Positions 48,265-57,100 are shown, numbered from the stretch's first letter. The stretch is 64,000 nucleotides of DNA from Pseudomonas protegens (GCF_003363755.1 NZ_CP031396.1:496001-560000), one strand, 5' to 3'. Notes: generated by a model from the sequence alone, not told the origin. Program-made: numbers and translations.

Positions 48265-48500
48265 GTGGGGTGCATATCCGGTGGTGCGGGTGGGGCTGAA
48301 TACGGTTTTTGTTCTTACCGCGGGGTTGGGTACATATCCGTTCCTGCGGGTGTGGCCACTTAGGGTTCCGCTCTTACAGCGGGTTTGGGTACATATCCGT
48401 TCTTGCGGGTGCGGCCGCTGGCGGTTCCGCTCTTACAGCGGGTTTGGGTACATATCCGTTCTTGCGGGTGCGGTCGCTTACGGTTCCGCTCTTACAGCGG
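48265..48500. repeat. 59-bp tandem repeats (about four copies)
   Basis: The core TACATATCCGTTCTTGCGGG recurs at 48331, 48390 and 48449, exactly 59 bases apart, with a degenerate first copy at 48271. Each unit also carries GGTTCCGCTCTTACAGCGG. An inverted single copy lies at the far end of the same intergenic region (about 49170-49228). Confidence 0.85.
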
Positions 48501-49228
48501 CTCACTTTTGAAAAGCGCAAAAGTAAGCAAAACGCTCTGCCCCTCCACTCGGTGCCTCGCCTAGGCTCGGCATGCCCGAACTCCGGCATTGATCCGTGGG
48601 CCGCCGCCACCGGCCATCCATGGCCGGGTGGCGGCTAACCCGGCGTCCTGCCGGGTTACCCACGGCTCAATGCCTGCGTTCGGCCATCGTGGTTAACGGG
48701 GCGTTCAGATCAAGATCAAAAGCCAGAGCAAGATCAAAATCTGACGGCGGCCTGCCGGCCGGCCTGTTTCATTGCCGTTCGCGTTACATGTAGCCGCTGC
48801 CGAAGGCTGCGACCGGCTCCGCAGGAGACGCTAAACCTGCCTCCCCAATGTTCCTGAACCACCGCGCCGCCTGGTTTTGCGAGCGCGAGCGCTCGTTCGC
48901 AGCCTTCGGCAGCGGCTACAAGGAGCCGGCCTGCGCACCTTGGCTTTTGATCTTGATCTTGATCTTCAGGCCCCTTCCCAGCCGGCCGAGCGTAGGCGTT
49001 GCGTAGGGGGCAGCTCGGCATGGATGCCGAGCTAGCCGCCACCCGGCCATGGATGGCCGGTTGGCGGCGGGCCCCCGGAGCAATGCCAGAGAGAGGGAAC
49101 CCCGAGCCCCAGCGAGGGGCCCATGGAGGGGCAAGCGTTTTTGGTTCCTTTTTAGGCGTTTGTAAAAAGGGACTCGCCGTAAGGGCGAAACCATAAGCAG
49201 CCGCACCCGCAGCAACGGATATGTACCC
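48325..49228. repeat. Large imperfect inverted repeat between hxcR and hxcQ
   Basis: The left arm (48325-48745) and the right arm (48935-49228, inverted) share the same ordered blocks: GGGTACATATCCGTT, TGCCCCTCCA, GGCCATCCATGGCCGGGTGG and AGATCAAGATCAAAAGCCA. A REPIN fills the centre. No open reading frame of quality is present. It resembles widespread intergenic R-type repeats of P. fluorescens-group genomes. Confidence 0.75.
48789..48920. repeat. REPIN at the centre of the inverted repeat
   Basis: TGTAGCCGCTGCCGAAGGCT at the left and the exact inverse AGCCTTCGGCAGCGGCTACA at the right, with a 80-base spacer. Confidence 0.85.
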
Positions 49229-49311
49229 CCTCCATTGGCCATCAAAGCCCCCGCAAAAGTGGCCATGACCACAACAACGGACATAGGCTCCATGCCTCTG
49301 AATGAACACCT

Positions 49312-51702
49312 TCATTGCACCGGCACCGCCCTGATCGTCGCCCGCGGCCCCTGCCCAACCCCAGGCGTCTGCAACGAAACCGGCACCGCCCCCGGAATCG
49401 CCTTCGCCGCCGAAGGCAACTGCGGCGCCTGCATATCCGGCATCGCCCAACTGCGCTCCGGCTGCAACTCCCCCTGCGCCCGGCGCATGAAGTCGTAACG
49501 ATTGAGGGTAATGCTGCGCCCCGCGCCACTGTCACGAATGATGTAGGGCCGCAGGAACACCATCAGGTTGGTCTTGGTAATGCTGCGCTTCTCATTGCGA
49601 AACAATGCCCCAAGTCCAGGAATACTCGACAGCCACGGCACCGCGTCATTGCTCTGGCTGTAACCGTCCTGCAGCAACCCCCCCAGCACCATGATCTGCC
49701 CGTCATCCAAGAGGATGCTGGTATCGATCGCGCGTTTGTTGGTCACGGTCCCGGCATCCACCGAGGCGCGAGGATCAACGCTGCTGACTTCCTGGTAGAT
49801 GTCGAGCTTGACCGTGCCACCCTCGGAAATCTGCGGCCGCACATTGAGCTTCAGGCCCACTTCTTCACGCTGCACGGTCTGGAACGGGTTGTTGCTGGTG
49901 CCGCCGCCTCCGGTGACATAGCTGCCGGTGACAAAGGGAATGGTCTGGCCAACAAAAATGCTCGCCGCCTCGTTGTCCAGGGTCAAAAGATTCGGCGTCG
50001 ACAACACGTTGGTCCCGCCCTTGCTCTTCAACGCTCGGGCCAGGACCTTGAGGTCCAGCACCTTGCCGATCCCCGGGATGTCCACGGTGCCGTTGACCAC
50101 GCCGATGTTCAGGCCCTTGGGCAAGACGTCGATGCTGATCTTGCTGGCCGGTGTCCCCAGCAGCCCGCTGCCGCCGAGGTTGACCCCGCCAAAGCCGCCA
50201 CGCCCACCCAGGTTGCCGGCCTGCCACTGCACGCCGAATTCGCTGGCGTCGTCCTCGCCCACTTCGACGATCAGGCTTTCGATCACCACTTGGGCGCGAC
50301 GCTGGTCGAGCTGGTCGATGACTTCCCGCAGGTTGCGGTACAGCGGGTCCGGGGCGGAAATCAGCAAGGTGTTGGTGGTGGCGTCGGCCTGGATGGTGAC
50401 CCCGCCGGCGCTGAAGGCGGTGTTCTGATCCGTTGCCTGGCCAGTGCCGCTCAAGCCGCTGCCGGAGTTGCTGCCCTGGCCGTAGGCACTGCTGCCACTG
50501 CTGCTGACGTTGCCGCTGCCGGTGGGCGTGCCACTGCTGTTCTGGGTCGGGCTCTGGCCGCTCTGGCTGTTGCCGCCCATGCCGCTGAGCATGGCCCGGG
50601 CACCGTCGCTGCTGCCACTGTCGCTTTCGCCGGTCAGCAGCCCGCGCAGGGCCTGGGCCAACTTGCCGGCCTGGGCGTTGCGCAGGTAGACCACGTGCAG
50701 GTTGCTCGGGTTGCTCTGGGCGTTGTCCAGTTTGTAGATCAGGTTGCGCGCCAGCTCGGTGCGCTCCGGGCTGCCGGCACGGATGATGATGGAGTTGGAA
50801 CGCGGGTCGCCAATCACGCTGATTTTCTGGGTCTGGTCGGCGCCCTGGGTTTCCAGCAGTTCGGCCACCATGGTCGCGATGTCCACGGCGATGCCGTTCT
50901 GCACCGCTACCACATCGGTGTCGATGGCGCTGGGGGTGTCGATGCCGTCGATGATCTGCGCGACTCGCTGCAGGTTCTCGGCATAGTCGGTGACCACGAT
51001 GCTGTTGTTGCCCGGGTAGGCGTTGATCGGGTTGTTCGGCGAAACGATAGGCCGCAGCACCGGGATCAGGTTCACCGCATTTTCGTATTGCAGGCGAAAG
51101 GTGCGGGTCAGCATGCCGTTGCCCGCTGGCTTGTCGGCGCTGTAGATCGGTCCGCCCAGCAGCTTGGCATCGGCCTCCGGCACCACCTGGGCCACGCCGC
51201 CCACGTCCACCACGGAAAAGCCCTGCATGCGCAGCGCCGCCAGCAGCATGTCGTAGGCCTGGTGGGCCGGCACCTGGCCTTCGCTGACCAGGGTCAGGCT
51301 GCCCTTGACCCGCGGGTCCACCAGGAACTGCTGGCCGGTGGAGCGGGACAAGGCCCGCACCACCGCCTGGATATCGGCGTCGACGAAGTTCAGTTGCACC
51401 GGCTGATTGCCCAGGGGGTTGCGCGGCACGCTGGTGCTGCGCGGGCTGCTGTGGCCGCGACTGCTGTTGGTCACCGGATGCAGGACTTTCGGCCGCTGAG
51501 CCTGCTGTGCCTGCAAGCGCTGGCGATCCAGCAGGGCATCGCCGCTGCGCTGGGTATTGGCCAGGGGCTGGCCCAGTTCGCTGTCCACCAGCAAGGGCGG
51601 CGGCGTGGTGGACGGGGTGTTGCTGCAGGCCCCCAACGCCAGCAGCAGAAAAGGTGCGGCCTTGCGACACTGGCGCACGTAATTGCAACCTGACCACTTC
51701 AT
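49312..51702 (-). CDS. hxcQ: Type II secretion outer-membrane liposecretin HxcQ (GspD)
   Basis: Forms the outer-membrane export channel. The 796-residue precursor has a lipoprotein signal with lipobox LALGAC (Cys26), so it is a liposecretin that can reach the outer membrane without a pilotin, as shown for P. aeruginosa HxcQ. N0-N3 periplasmic domains occupy about residues 95-440, interrupted by a Gly/Ser-rich loop (about 345-415), and the secretin barrel about 475-735 (VLSTPNLLTLDNEAASIFVG, and near its end ILLDDGQIMVLGGLLQD). Its ATG overlaps the hxcZ stop by four bases. Confidence 0.95.
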   Translation of the reverse strand: MKWSGCNYVRQCRKAAPFLLLALGACSNTPSTTPPPLLVDSELGQPLANTQRSGDALLDRQRLQAQQAQRPKVLHPVTNSSRGHSSPRSTSVPRNPLGNQPVQLNFVDADIQAVVRALSRSTGQQFLVDPRVKGSLTLVSEGQVPAHQAYDMLLAALRMQGFSVVDVGGVAQVVPEADAKLLGGPIYSADKPAGNGMLTRTFRLQYENAVNLIPVLRPIVSPNNPINAYPGNNSIVVTDYAENLQRVAQIIDGIDTPSAIDTDVVAVQNGIAVDIATMVAELLETQGADQTQKISVIGDPRSNSIIIRAGSPERTELARNLIYKLDNAQSNPSNLHVVYLRNAQAGKLAQALRGLLTGESDSGSSDGARAMLSGMGGNSQSGQSPTQNSSGTPTGSGNVSSSGSSAYGQGSNSGSGLSGTGQATDQNTAFSAGGVTIQADATTNTLLISAPDPLYRNLREVIDQLDQRRAQVVIESLIVEVGEDDASEFGVQWQAGNLGGRGGFGGVNLGGSGLLGTPASKISIDVLPKGLNIGVVNGTVDIPGIGKVLDLKVLARALKSKGGTNVLSTPNLLTLDNEAASIFVGQTIPFVTGSYVTGGGGTSNNPFQTVQREEVGLKLNVRPQISEGGTVKLDIYQEVSSVDPRASVDAGTVTNKRAIDTSILLDDGQIMVLGGLLQDGYSQSNDAVPWLSSIPGLGALFRNEKRSITKTNLMVFLRPYIIRDSGAGRSITLNRYDFMRRAQGELQPERSWAMPDMQAPQLPSAAKAIPGAVPVSLQTPGVGQGPRATIRAVPVQ

Positions 51703-52259
51703 GAAGCTTCCTTAGCGCCCTGCGCCTGATCCATGCGAACGGTCCCGGACAGTGTGCCTGCCGAGTCTTGGGCGGCGGCCGCGGCTGCGCGTTGCAGCCG
51801 GGCCTCCACCACCTGCAGTGAAAGCTGCCGGGGAGCCCCCAGCAGCCAGCCGACCACGGCATCCGCCGGGGCCTGCTCAAAGGTCAACCGCCAGCTCTCG
51901 GGGCCGGCTTCATCAGGCTGTTGCAACTGGTAGTGGTCCTTGAGCCCGGCGCCGTCCAGGGTCTGGCGCAAGGATTGCTCAAGGCTCGCGCCCCGGCTTT
52001 CAGGGCCCGCCGCCTCGTGCAACAGCACTTCCAGGGCCTCAGCCTGGGCGCGCAGCTTCGGCGTCTCGGCTTGCCAGTAATCGATCGTCTTCAGCGGCGG
52101 CTGGATCAGCAGCCACCACAGCAACAGCCCCAGCACGCCCAGGGCGGTGGCGCTGAGCAGGCGTTTTTCCCGCAGCGCCAGAGTGTTCCAGTGGGCCTGG
52201 AACTGGGTCCGCAGACGCGACCAGCGCGCCTGATACTGCGCCAGCCTGGCCTTATTCAT
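51699..52259 (-). CDS. hxcZ: Type II secretion protein HxcZ (GspM)
   Basis: Bitopic inner-membrane protein (186 residues) of the platform. A single membrane segment (ALGVLGLLLWWLLIQPPL, about residues 38-55) is preceded by a short cytoplasmic tail with LALREKRLL, typical of GspM. A coiled region and a small periplasmic ferredoxin-like domain follow. It overlaps hxcY by eight bases and hxcQ by four. Confidence 0.88.
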   Translation of the reverse strand: MNKARLAQYQARWSRLRTQFQAHWNTLALREKRLLSATALGVLGLLLWWLLIQPPLKTIDYWQAETPKLRAQAEALEVLLHEAAGPESRGASLEQSLRQTLDGAGLKDHYQLQQPDEAGPESWRLTFEQAPADAVVGWLLGAPRQLSLQVVEARLQRAAAAAAQDSAGTLSGTVRMDQAQGAKEAS

Positions 52260-53436
52260 CTTCAGCTCCCGGGGGGGTGTCGGCGACGTTGGCCGGCTCG
52301 TCTGCGGCCGGGCTCAGGCTCCAGCCATTGCCCTGCGCCCGGACGCTGTAGCCGGCCTGGGTCAAGGCGCCCTGCCAGGCGCTGTCGGCGCTCTTGGGCG
52401 TGTCCGGCAGCAGCTCCAGCTGCAAGCGGTCCTCGGCGAAACTCAGGCTCTGCACGCTGCCCACCATGAAGGGCATGGCGCTGCCGGCCTGCTGCAACAG
52501 ACGGCTGAACACCTGGGTCGGGTCAGCCGCCCCGCTCTGCTGCGCCGCCAGTTGCTGGCGGGCCTGTTGCAGGGGATTGAGCACTACCGGCAACTGAGGG
52601 AACACCTGCTTGACCCGCTGACTCATCTGCGCCTTGAGCCGCTGGCCCTGCTCGGCCTCACGGGCGGCATACAGGTTCAGCCCCACGACCCAGACCAGCA
52701 CGGCCAGGGCGCAGCACCCCAGGGCCCGGCCCCAGCCTTGGACCTTCACGCCCCCCGCCACAGCGCCAGCGTGCAAGCCCCATCCCGGCAGCGGGCCGCT
52801 CCAGCGTTGCTCGCCCGGCAGCAGTTGGCAGGCCGGCGGCGCGGCATCGCCGATCCAGCCCACCTCACAGCCCGAAGCCCGCAACTGCTCCAGGGTTTCT
52901 TCCACCAGCGGCTGCACGCTGCCCTGCCCGCTGCTCTGGCGCAGCAGCAGCTGGCCATCGAGCAGGCACAGGTTGGCTTGCCCCGGCGGCGGCACCGGCA
53001 AGGCATAAGGCGCCGGGTACAGCCCCTGAAGCTTCAGGCCGGCCTGTGCCAACAGACGCCCCAGGGCTTGCAGTGCGGTCTTGGGCAACCAGCTCAGGGC
53101 CACCTGCCCCTGGGCATCCCGGGCGCCATGGGCCACGTGCATCTGCTCACTGGGGCCGAGGATCAGCGCCTGGGCGGCGCAGTCCACCGCGGCCTTGATC
53201 CGCGCCGCCGGCAACTGAGGCAATTCGATATGGGTCAGCAGGCTGTCCAACGGATGCAGGAAGCACTCCACCAGCACCGGCTTGCCACCCTGGGCCAGTT
53301 GCCCCAGGGGACAGCGACCGATCTCCCCCGCCCGGCCACTGCGATCAAGCCGGGCGAAGTCCACCGGGCAGGCCAATGGCGGCTCAGCCGCGATCAGTTC
53401 GGCCAGGGGCGGCAAGGCGATGCGCAAGCGAATCAT
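52252..53436 (-). CDS. hxcY: Type II secretion protein HxcY (GspL)
   Basis: Platform protein (394 residues) linking the ATPase to the periplasm. The cytoplasmic actin-like domain spans about residues 1-240; one membrane segment (ALGCCALAVLVWVVGLNLY) lies near 245-265 and a periplasmic domain follows. The start at 53436 (MIRLRIALPPLAEL) is chosen because it overlaps the hxcX stop by four bases; the longer frame to 53550 is within hxcX. Confidence 0.88.
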   Translation of the reverse strand: MIRLRIALPPLAELIAAEPPLACPVDFARLDRSGRAGEIGRCPLGQLAQGGKPVLVECFLHPLDSLLTHIELPQLPAARIKAAVDCAAQALILGPSEQMHVAHGARDAQGQVALSWLPKTALQALGRLLAQAGLKLQGLYPAPYALPVPPPGQANLCLLDGQLLLRQSSGQGSVQPLVEETLEQLRASGCEVGWIGDAAPPACQLLPGEQRWSGPLPGWGLHAGAVAGGVKVQGWGRALGCCALAVLVWVVGLNLYAAREAEQGQRLKAQMSQRVKQVFPQLPVVLNPLQQARQQLAAQQSGAADPTQVFSRLLQQAGSAMPFMVGSVQSLSFAEDRLQLELLPDTPKSADSAWQGALTQAGYSVRAQGNGWSLSPAADEPANVADTPPGAEDE

Positions 53437-54416
53437 GCCCCCACCCGCGACCAGATCACCTGGGGCATGCGGTCCTCGGGACGGTGCAACAGGGCCTCCA
53501 GGCTGACCCGGCGCTGATCGCGGCGAGCCCGGCCCTGGAGCAGGAACCATTCGCTGGTGATGCCGATCTTGATCTGTTCCAGGGCCAGGTGCGGCATGCG
53601 TAGCCGGTTGAGGAAGTCGCCACGGTTGATGAACCAGTGCCCGGCATCACGCTCCGCCACCAGGGCCTTGGCCCGGGACAGTGGCAGCCCCGGCACCGCC
53701 GCCGTCAGTACCTCGGCACTGGCGGTGTTGCCGTTGATCCAGGTGTTGCCCGGCAGGATGCTGACGTAGGGTTCAAGACGGGCCAGCCGGGCCTCGTCCA
53801 GACCCTGTATGCCCCGCAGCTCGTCCAGGCTGCGCAGCATCGGCTGACGGGGCGGCAAGGTCTGGGTCGCCGCGCCCGGAGACGTCAGGCGACCGCTGTT
53901 GAAGCTGCCCGGTTGGCTGGCGGCGTGCGCTGTGCTGCCCAAGCGCTGGGGATAGGAAGCGATCACCCGCTGGCTGATGCGTCGGCTCAGGGCGCTGTCG
54001 ATGCCGATCAGCTGACACAGCTGTTCGAAGGCCTGCAACTGCACCGGGTCCACTTGCTGGTTGAACACCAGATTGCGCAGGTTGAACTTGCCTTGCAGGT
54101 CTTGCAGGCGGCCCTGGAACCCCGCGTTGAAGCCGCCCAGGGCCTGATCGCCGATGGGCCGTGCCCAGGCCTGGTCGAGTCGGGTCAGGACGTCACGCTG
54201 ACGGGCGTCCCAGAGCAATTGCCGGCTGTATTCCAGGCCGCCCTGCAACACCCCGATCCCCACCACCCGCGCCTGCTCGGCTTCCACGCTGCGGGTCAAG
54301 GTGCTTTGCCGGGAGAGCATGGCGGCGGCCAGCACCGCCACCACCGCGGCGATCAGCAAGGCGCTGATGATGGCCATGCCACGCTGCTTCGCCGCATGGG
54401 GCGAATGGCTGTTCAT
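53433..54416 (-). CDS. hxcX: Type II secretion minor pseudopilin HxcX (GspK)
   Basis: Large minor pseudopilin (327 residues) that caps the pseudopilus tip. The prepilin segment is KQRGMAIISALLIAAVVAVL (cleavage after Gly13), without Glu at +5, a feature of GspK. A large helical domain follows, with SAREL-like and helix-hairpin-helix segments (LDELRGIQGLDEARLARLEP, about 205-224). It lies eight bases after hxcT. Confidence 0.92.
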   Translation of the reverse strand: MNSHSPHAAKQRGMAIISALLIAAVVAVLAAAMLSRQSTLTRSVEAEQARVVGIGVLQGGLEYSRQLLWDARQRDVLTRLDQAWARPIGDQALGGFNAGFQGRLQDLQGKFNLRNLVFNQQVDPVQLQAFEQLCQLIGIDSALSRRISQRVIASYPQRLGSTAHAASQPGSFNSGRLTSPGAATQTLPPRQPMLRSLDELRGIQGLDEARLARLEPYVSILPGNTWINGNTASAEVLTAAVPGLPLSRAKALVAERDAGHWFINRGDFLNRLRMPHLALEQIKIGITSEWFLLQGRARRDQRRVSLEALLHRPEDRMPQVIWSRVGA

Positions 54417-54424
54417 GGCCGGCC

Positions 54425-54871
54425 TTACAGCTGCCAGGAGCCGATATCGGCATTCACGCCGTCGCCATCGGGCTGGCCGTCGGCACCGAGGGAGAACACA
54501 TCCACCTCACCATTGGCCCCCGGGTTGAGGTAGTGATACGGACGGCCCCAGGGATCGTTGGGCAGCCGCTCCAGGTAGGAGCGCCAGTTGCTGTCCTTGG
54601 CATTGGCCGGACGCTCCACCAGCACCTTGAGGCCCTGGTTCATGTTCGGGTAGCTGCCGTGGTCGAGGCGATACAGCTTCAAGGCTTGCATCAGGCCGGC
54701 GATGTCCTGCTTGGCCGCCGTGGCCCGGGCCTGGTCCGGACGGTCCAGGACCTTGGGCACCACCATCACGGCCAGAATCCCGAGGATGACCACCACCACC
54801 ATGATCTCGATCAGGGTGAAGCCACGCTGGCTTCGGGGTGCTGCGGTTGAGGTGACAGGCGCGATATCCAT
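54425..54871 (-). CDS. hxcT: Type II secretion major pseudopilin HxcT (GspG)
   Basis: Major pseudopilin (148 residues). The prepilin motif is RGFTLIEIMVVVVILGILAV with cleavage after Gly and Glu at +5. The C-terminal signature LERLPNDPWGRPYHYLNPG and the calcium-site region VFSLGADGQPDGDG are typical of GspG. The start at 54871 has AAGGA upstream; the longer frame to 54973 runs into the promoter. It is the first gene of the minus-strand hxcTXYZQ unit. Confidence 0.95.
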   Translation of the reverse strand: MDIAPVTSTAAPRSQRGFTLIEIMVVVVILGILAVMVVPKVLDRPDQARATAAKQDIAGLMQALKLYRLDHGSYPNMNQGLKVLVERPANAKDSNWRSYLERLPNDPWGRPYHYLNPGANGEVDVFSLGADGQPDGDGVNADIGSWQL

Positions 54872-54924
54872 CTCGACATTCCTTGGCTTGAGTTCGATTC
54901 GTCGCGCAGTGTTGCAAGAAGATA

Positions 54925-54952
54925 TGTCAGTGGTATTGAAAAACCTCGGGAG
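54925..54952 (-). promoter_or_regulatory. Two-block promoter motif upstream of hxcT (shared with lapA)
   Basis: On the minus strand CTCCCGAGG, TTTTTCAATACCA (13 bases), then CTGACA. Spacing and both blocks match the site upstream of lapA. It ends 54 bases before the hxcT ATG, a normal promoter distance. CTGACAT matches a Pho half-site at six of seven positions. Confidence 0.6.
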
Positions 54953-55019
54953 TTTCAGTCGCCATTCGGTCAAGCCCGCAGGCTAGTCTGCGAGGCTGTT
55001 TCCCAGTCGCGAGGGGCCC

Positions 55020-55406
55020 ATGCGAGCCGTGTCCAAACAAGCTGGATTTACCCTGATCGAGGTGCTGGTGGCCCTGGCCATCATTGCCGTGGCGATGGCC
55101 GCGGCAGTGCGCGTGGCCGGGCTGATGACCCAGAGCAACGGCCTGCTGCGGGACAAGTCCCTGGCCTTGCTGGCGGCGCAGAGCCGGCTCGCCGAGTTGC
55201 GCCTGGAAGGCCGTTTGCCCAGCGGATTGAAGAGCGTCGATTGCGACCAGGGGCGCCTGAAGCTGCGCTGCGAACAGGCGATTGGCGCCGCGACCGCGCC
55301 CGGGCTGGTGCGGGTCAGCGTCCAGGTGCGCGAGCGCAGCCGCGAGGCGCCGCCCCTGGCCCGCCTGGAAACCCTGATCAGCCGGCCCCAGGCGCCGCGC
55401 CAGTGA
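55020..55406 (+). CDS. hxcV: Type II secretion minor pseudopilin HxcV (GspI)
   Basis: Minor pseudopilin (128 residues) with prepilin motif QAGFTLIEVLVALAIIAVAM (Glu at +5) and GspI-type LLAAQSRLAELRLEG. GAGG precedes the ATG by six bases. Unlike hxcT it reads on the plus strand; hxcP converges on its 3' end with a three-base gap. Confidence 0.92.
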   Translation: MRAVSKQAGFTLIEVLVALAIIAVAMAAAVRVAGLMTQSNGLLRDKSLALLAAQSRLAELRLEGRLPSGLKSVDCDQGRLKLRCEQAIGAATAPGLVRVSVQVRERSREAPPLARLETLISRPQAPRQ

Positions 55407-55409
55407 GGG

Positions 55410-55850
55410 TCAGCGTGTCAGCCGTGGCAGCAGCGGCGAGTCCGGCAGCTTGCTGACCTTGATCCGCGACTGTTCGCCGCCGCGCTCGATCAGCACGCCG
55501 TCGGCCTCGACGGCGGCCAGGCGCACCCCTTGGGTCAGTTGCTCGCCGGCCAGGAAGCTGCGCGGCGGACCGTCGTTCAGGCTCAGGATCGCCACCGCGC
55601 CACGGGCGCCGGCCATGACCCCAGACACCTTGATATCCACCTGCACCGGCTGGTTGGCAAACCACTGCAAGGCCGGGTTGTCGGAGCGCGCGGCGAGCAC
55701 CTGGGGCGCCACTGCCGGGGGTTGGGATTGCGCCGGGGTCAGCAGCAGCGACGACCAGGTGGCAACACCGGCCAGGGCCGCCAGCAACGCCGCGTATTGC
55801 AGCAACCGGGGGGCGTCAAGGCGCGACGGAAATGACATGGCACGTAGCAT
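55410..55850 (-). CDS. hxcP: Type II secretion protein HxcP (GspC)
   Basis: Bitopic inner-membrane protein (146 residues) that connects the platform to the secretin. Membrane segment LLQYAALLAALAGVATWSSL (about 17-36), then a homology-region domain (about 55-135; GVMAGARGAVAILSLND). It lacks the C-terminal PDZ or coiled-coil domain of longer GspC proteins. The start at 55850 has AGGAGG upstream. It lies on the minus strand between plus-strand hxcV and hxcU. Confidence 0.88.
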   Translation of the reverse strand: MLRAMSFPSRLDAPRLLQYAALLAALAGVATWSSLLLTPAQSQPPAVAPQVLAARSDNPALQWFANQPVQVDIKVSGVMAGARGAVAILSLNDGPPRSFLAGEQLTQGVRLAAVEADGVLIERGGEQSRIKVSKLPDSPLLPRLTR

Positions 55851-55965
55851 CGGCGGGACCTCCTGTTTGTCCGTTGCCACAGCCTACCGCTCAATTCTCA
55901 CGGTTTTATTTCACTGCACGATCATCTGCGTCGGGCACGCCAGTCCCGTCGCCAAGGAGCACAAG

Positions 55966-56430
55966 GTGCGACACACAGGCAAGCAACAGGGCTTTACCCT
56001 GATCGAACTGATGGTGGTGCTGGTGATCATCGGCATCGCCAGCGCCGCCGTGGGCTTGAGCATCCGCCCCGATCCGCTGCAGACCCTGCGCAAGGACGCC
56101 GAAGGCCTGGCCCAGTTGCTGCAAGTGGCCCAGGCCGAAGCCCGGGCCGACGGCCGGCCGATCACCTGGCGGGCCACGGCCAAGGGCTATACCTTCAGCC
56201 GCCGCGAGGACGAGGGCAGCGGCATCGACGACTTTCGCCACGACCGGCAACTGCGGCCACGGCAGTGGCAAAGCCCGACGCTGCAGGTGCATATCGAGCC
56301 CAGGCAGCGCCTGGTACTGAACGCCGAATGGATCAACCCGCCACTGCAGGTGGTGCTGTCCGACGGCCAGAACAGCTTGCGGGTAGAACGCAGCGCCAGC
56401 GGCCAGTTGCGGGTGGTGAGCCAGCCATGA
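55966..56430 (+). CDS. hxcU: Type II secretion minor pseudopilin HxcU (GspH)
   Basis: Minor pseudopilin (154 residues) with prepilin motif KQQGFTLIELMVVLVIIGIA. The GTG at 55966 is taken as start because AAGGAG lies six bases upstream and the prepilin leader is then eight residues; the longer frame to 55450 covers hxcP. The hxcW ATG overlaps its stop. Confidence 0.9.
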   Translation: MRHTGKQQGFTLIELMVVLVIIGIASAAVGLSIRPDPLQTLRKDAEGLAQLLQVAQAEARADGRPITWRATAKGYTFSRREDEGSGIDDFRHDRQLRPRQWQSPTLQVHIEPRQRLVLNAEWINPPLQVVLSDGQNSLRVERSASGQLRVVSQP

Positions 56431-57035
56431 CGACACAACGCGGCTTTACCCTGATCGAGGTGATGGTGGCGATCATGCTCATGGCGCTGGTCAGCCTGAT
56501 TGCCTGGCGCGGCCTGGACAGCGTCACCCGGGCCGACAGCCATCTGCGGGCCAGTACCGAACAGACCGAGGAACTGCTGCGCAGCCTCAATCAGCTGGAG
56601 CGCGACGTGGCCTTGCGGGCCGCTTCCCAGTTGCGCGAACCGAGCCTGGGCGAGACCGACGAAGCCGAACCCGACAGCCCTGCCCCGCTGAGCGTGCGCA
56701 GTTCCGACAGCAAGGGCTTTCGCCTGGAAGTGATCCGCAGCGCCCCCGCCCCGGGGGTTGGCTTGCAACGCGTGCGCTGGTGGCTCAAGGGCGACACCCT
56801 GTACCGCGCCGAGGCCGAGGTTCGGGACCGCTATCCCTTGCCGGCGCCCAAGAACGGAGTGGCCGTGCTCGGCCGGGTCAGCGACTTGCAGGTACGGGTC
56901 TGGAACCCTGACAAAGGCTGGCGTCAACTCAGTGGCAATCGCCAGGACAATCCCCCGGGCCTGGAGATCCGCCTGGTGCGGCAAACACCCCAGGGCGAAG
57001 AGCGCTACCGGCAAGTGCTAGGGCCCTTGCTCTAA
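56427..57035 (+). CDS. hxcW: Type II secretion minor pseudopilin HxcW (GspJ)
   Basis: Minor pseudopilin (202 residues) with a very short leader and prepilin motif TQRGFTLIEVMVAIMLMALV. Family features include QLERDVALRA and a C-terminal RYRQVLGPLL. It starts inside the hxcU stop (ATGA) and so is translationally coupled. Confidence 0.92.
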   Translation: MTTQRGFTLIEVMVAIMLMALVSLIAWRGLDSVTRADSHLRASTEQTEELLRSLNQLERDVALRAASQLREPSLGETDEAEPDSPAPLSVRSSDSKGFRLEVIRSAPAPGVGLQRVRWWLKGDTLYRAEAEVRDRYPLPAPKNGVAVLGRVSDLQVRVWNPDKGWRQLSGNRQDNPPGLEIRLVRQTPQGEERYRQVLGPLL

Positions 57036-57100
57036 CACGCTGCGGGTTCGAAGCGCTGAGGGTTCTACGCGAGATCGCCAGGCAAGGCCCTGCGGGCCTT

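Noticed and set aside
48265..48500. CRISPR array
   Set aside because: The 59-base units are contiguous tandem repeats without variable spacers, and no cas genes are nearby.
48250..49311. Short open frames in the hxcR-hxcQ gap
   Set aside because: They fall in repeat sequence, differ between repeat copies and lack ribosome-binding sites.
49315..51693. Almost full-length open frame opposite hxcQ
   Set aside because: An antisense shadow of a GC-rich gene; its translation is His/Arg/Gln-rich without recognisable domains.
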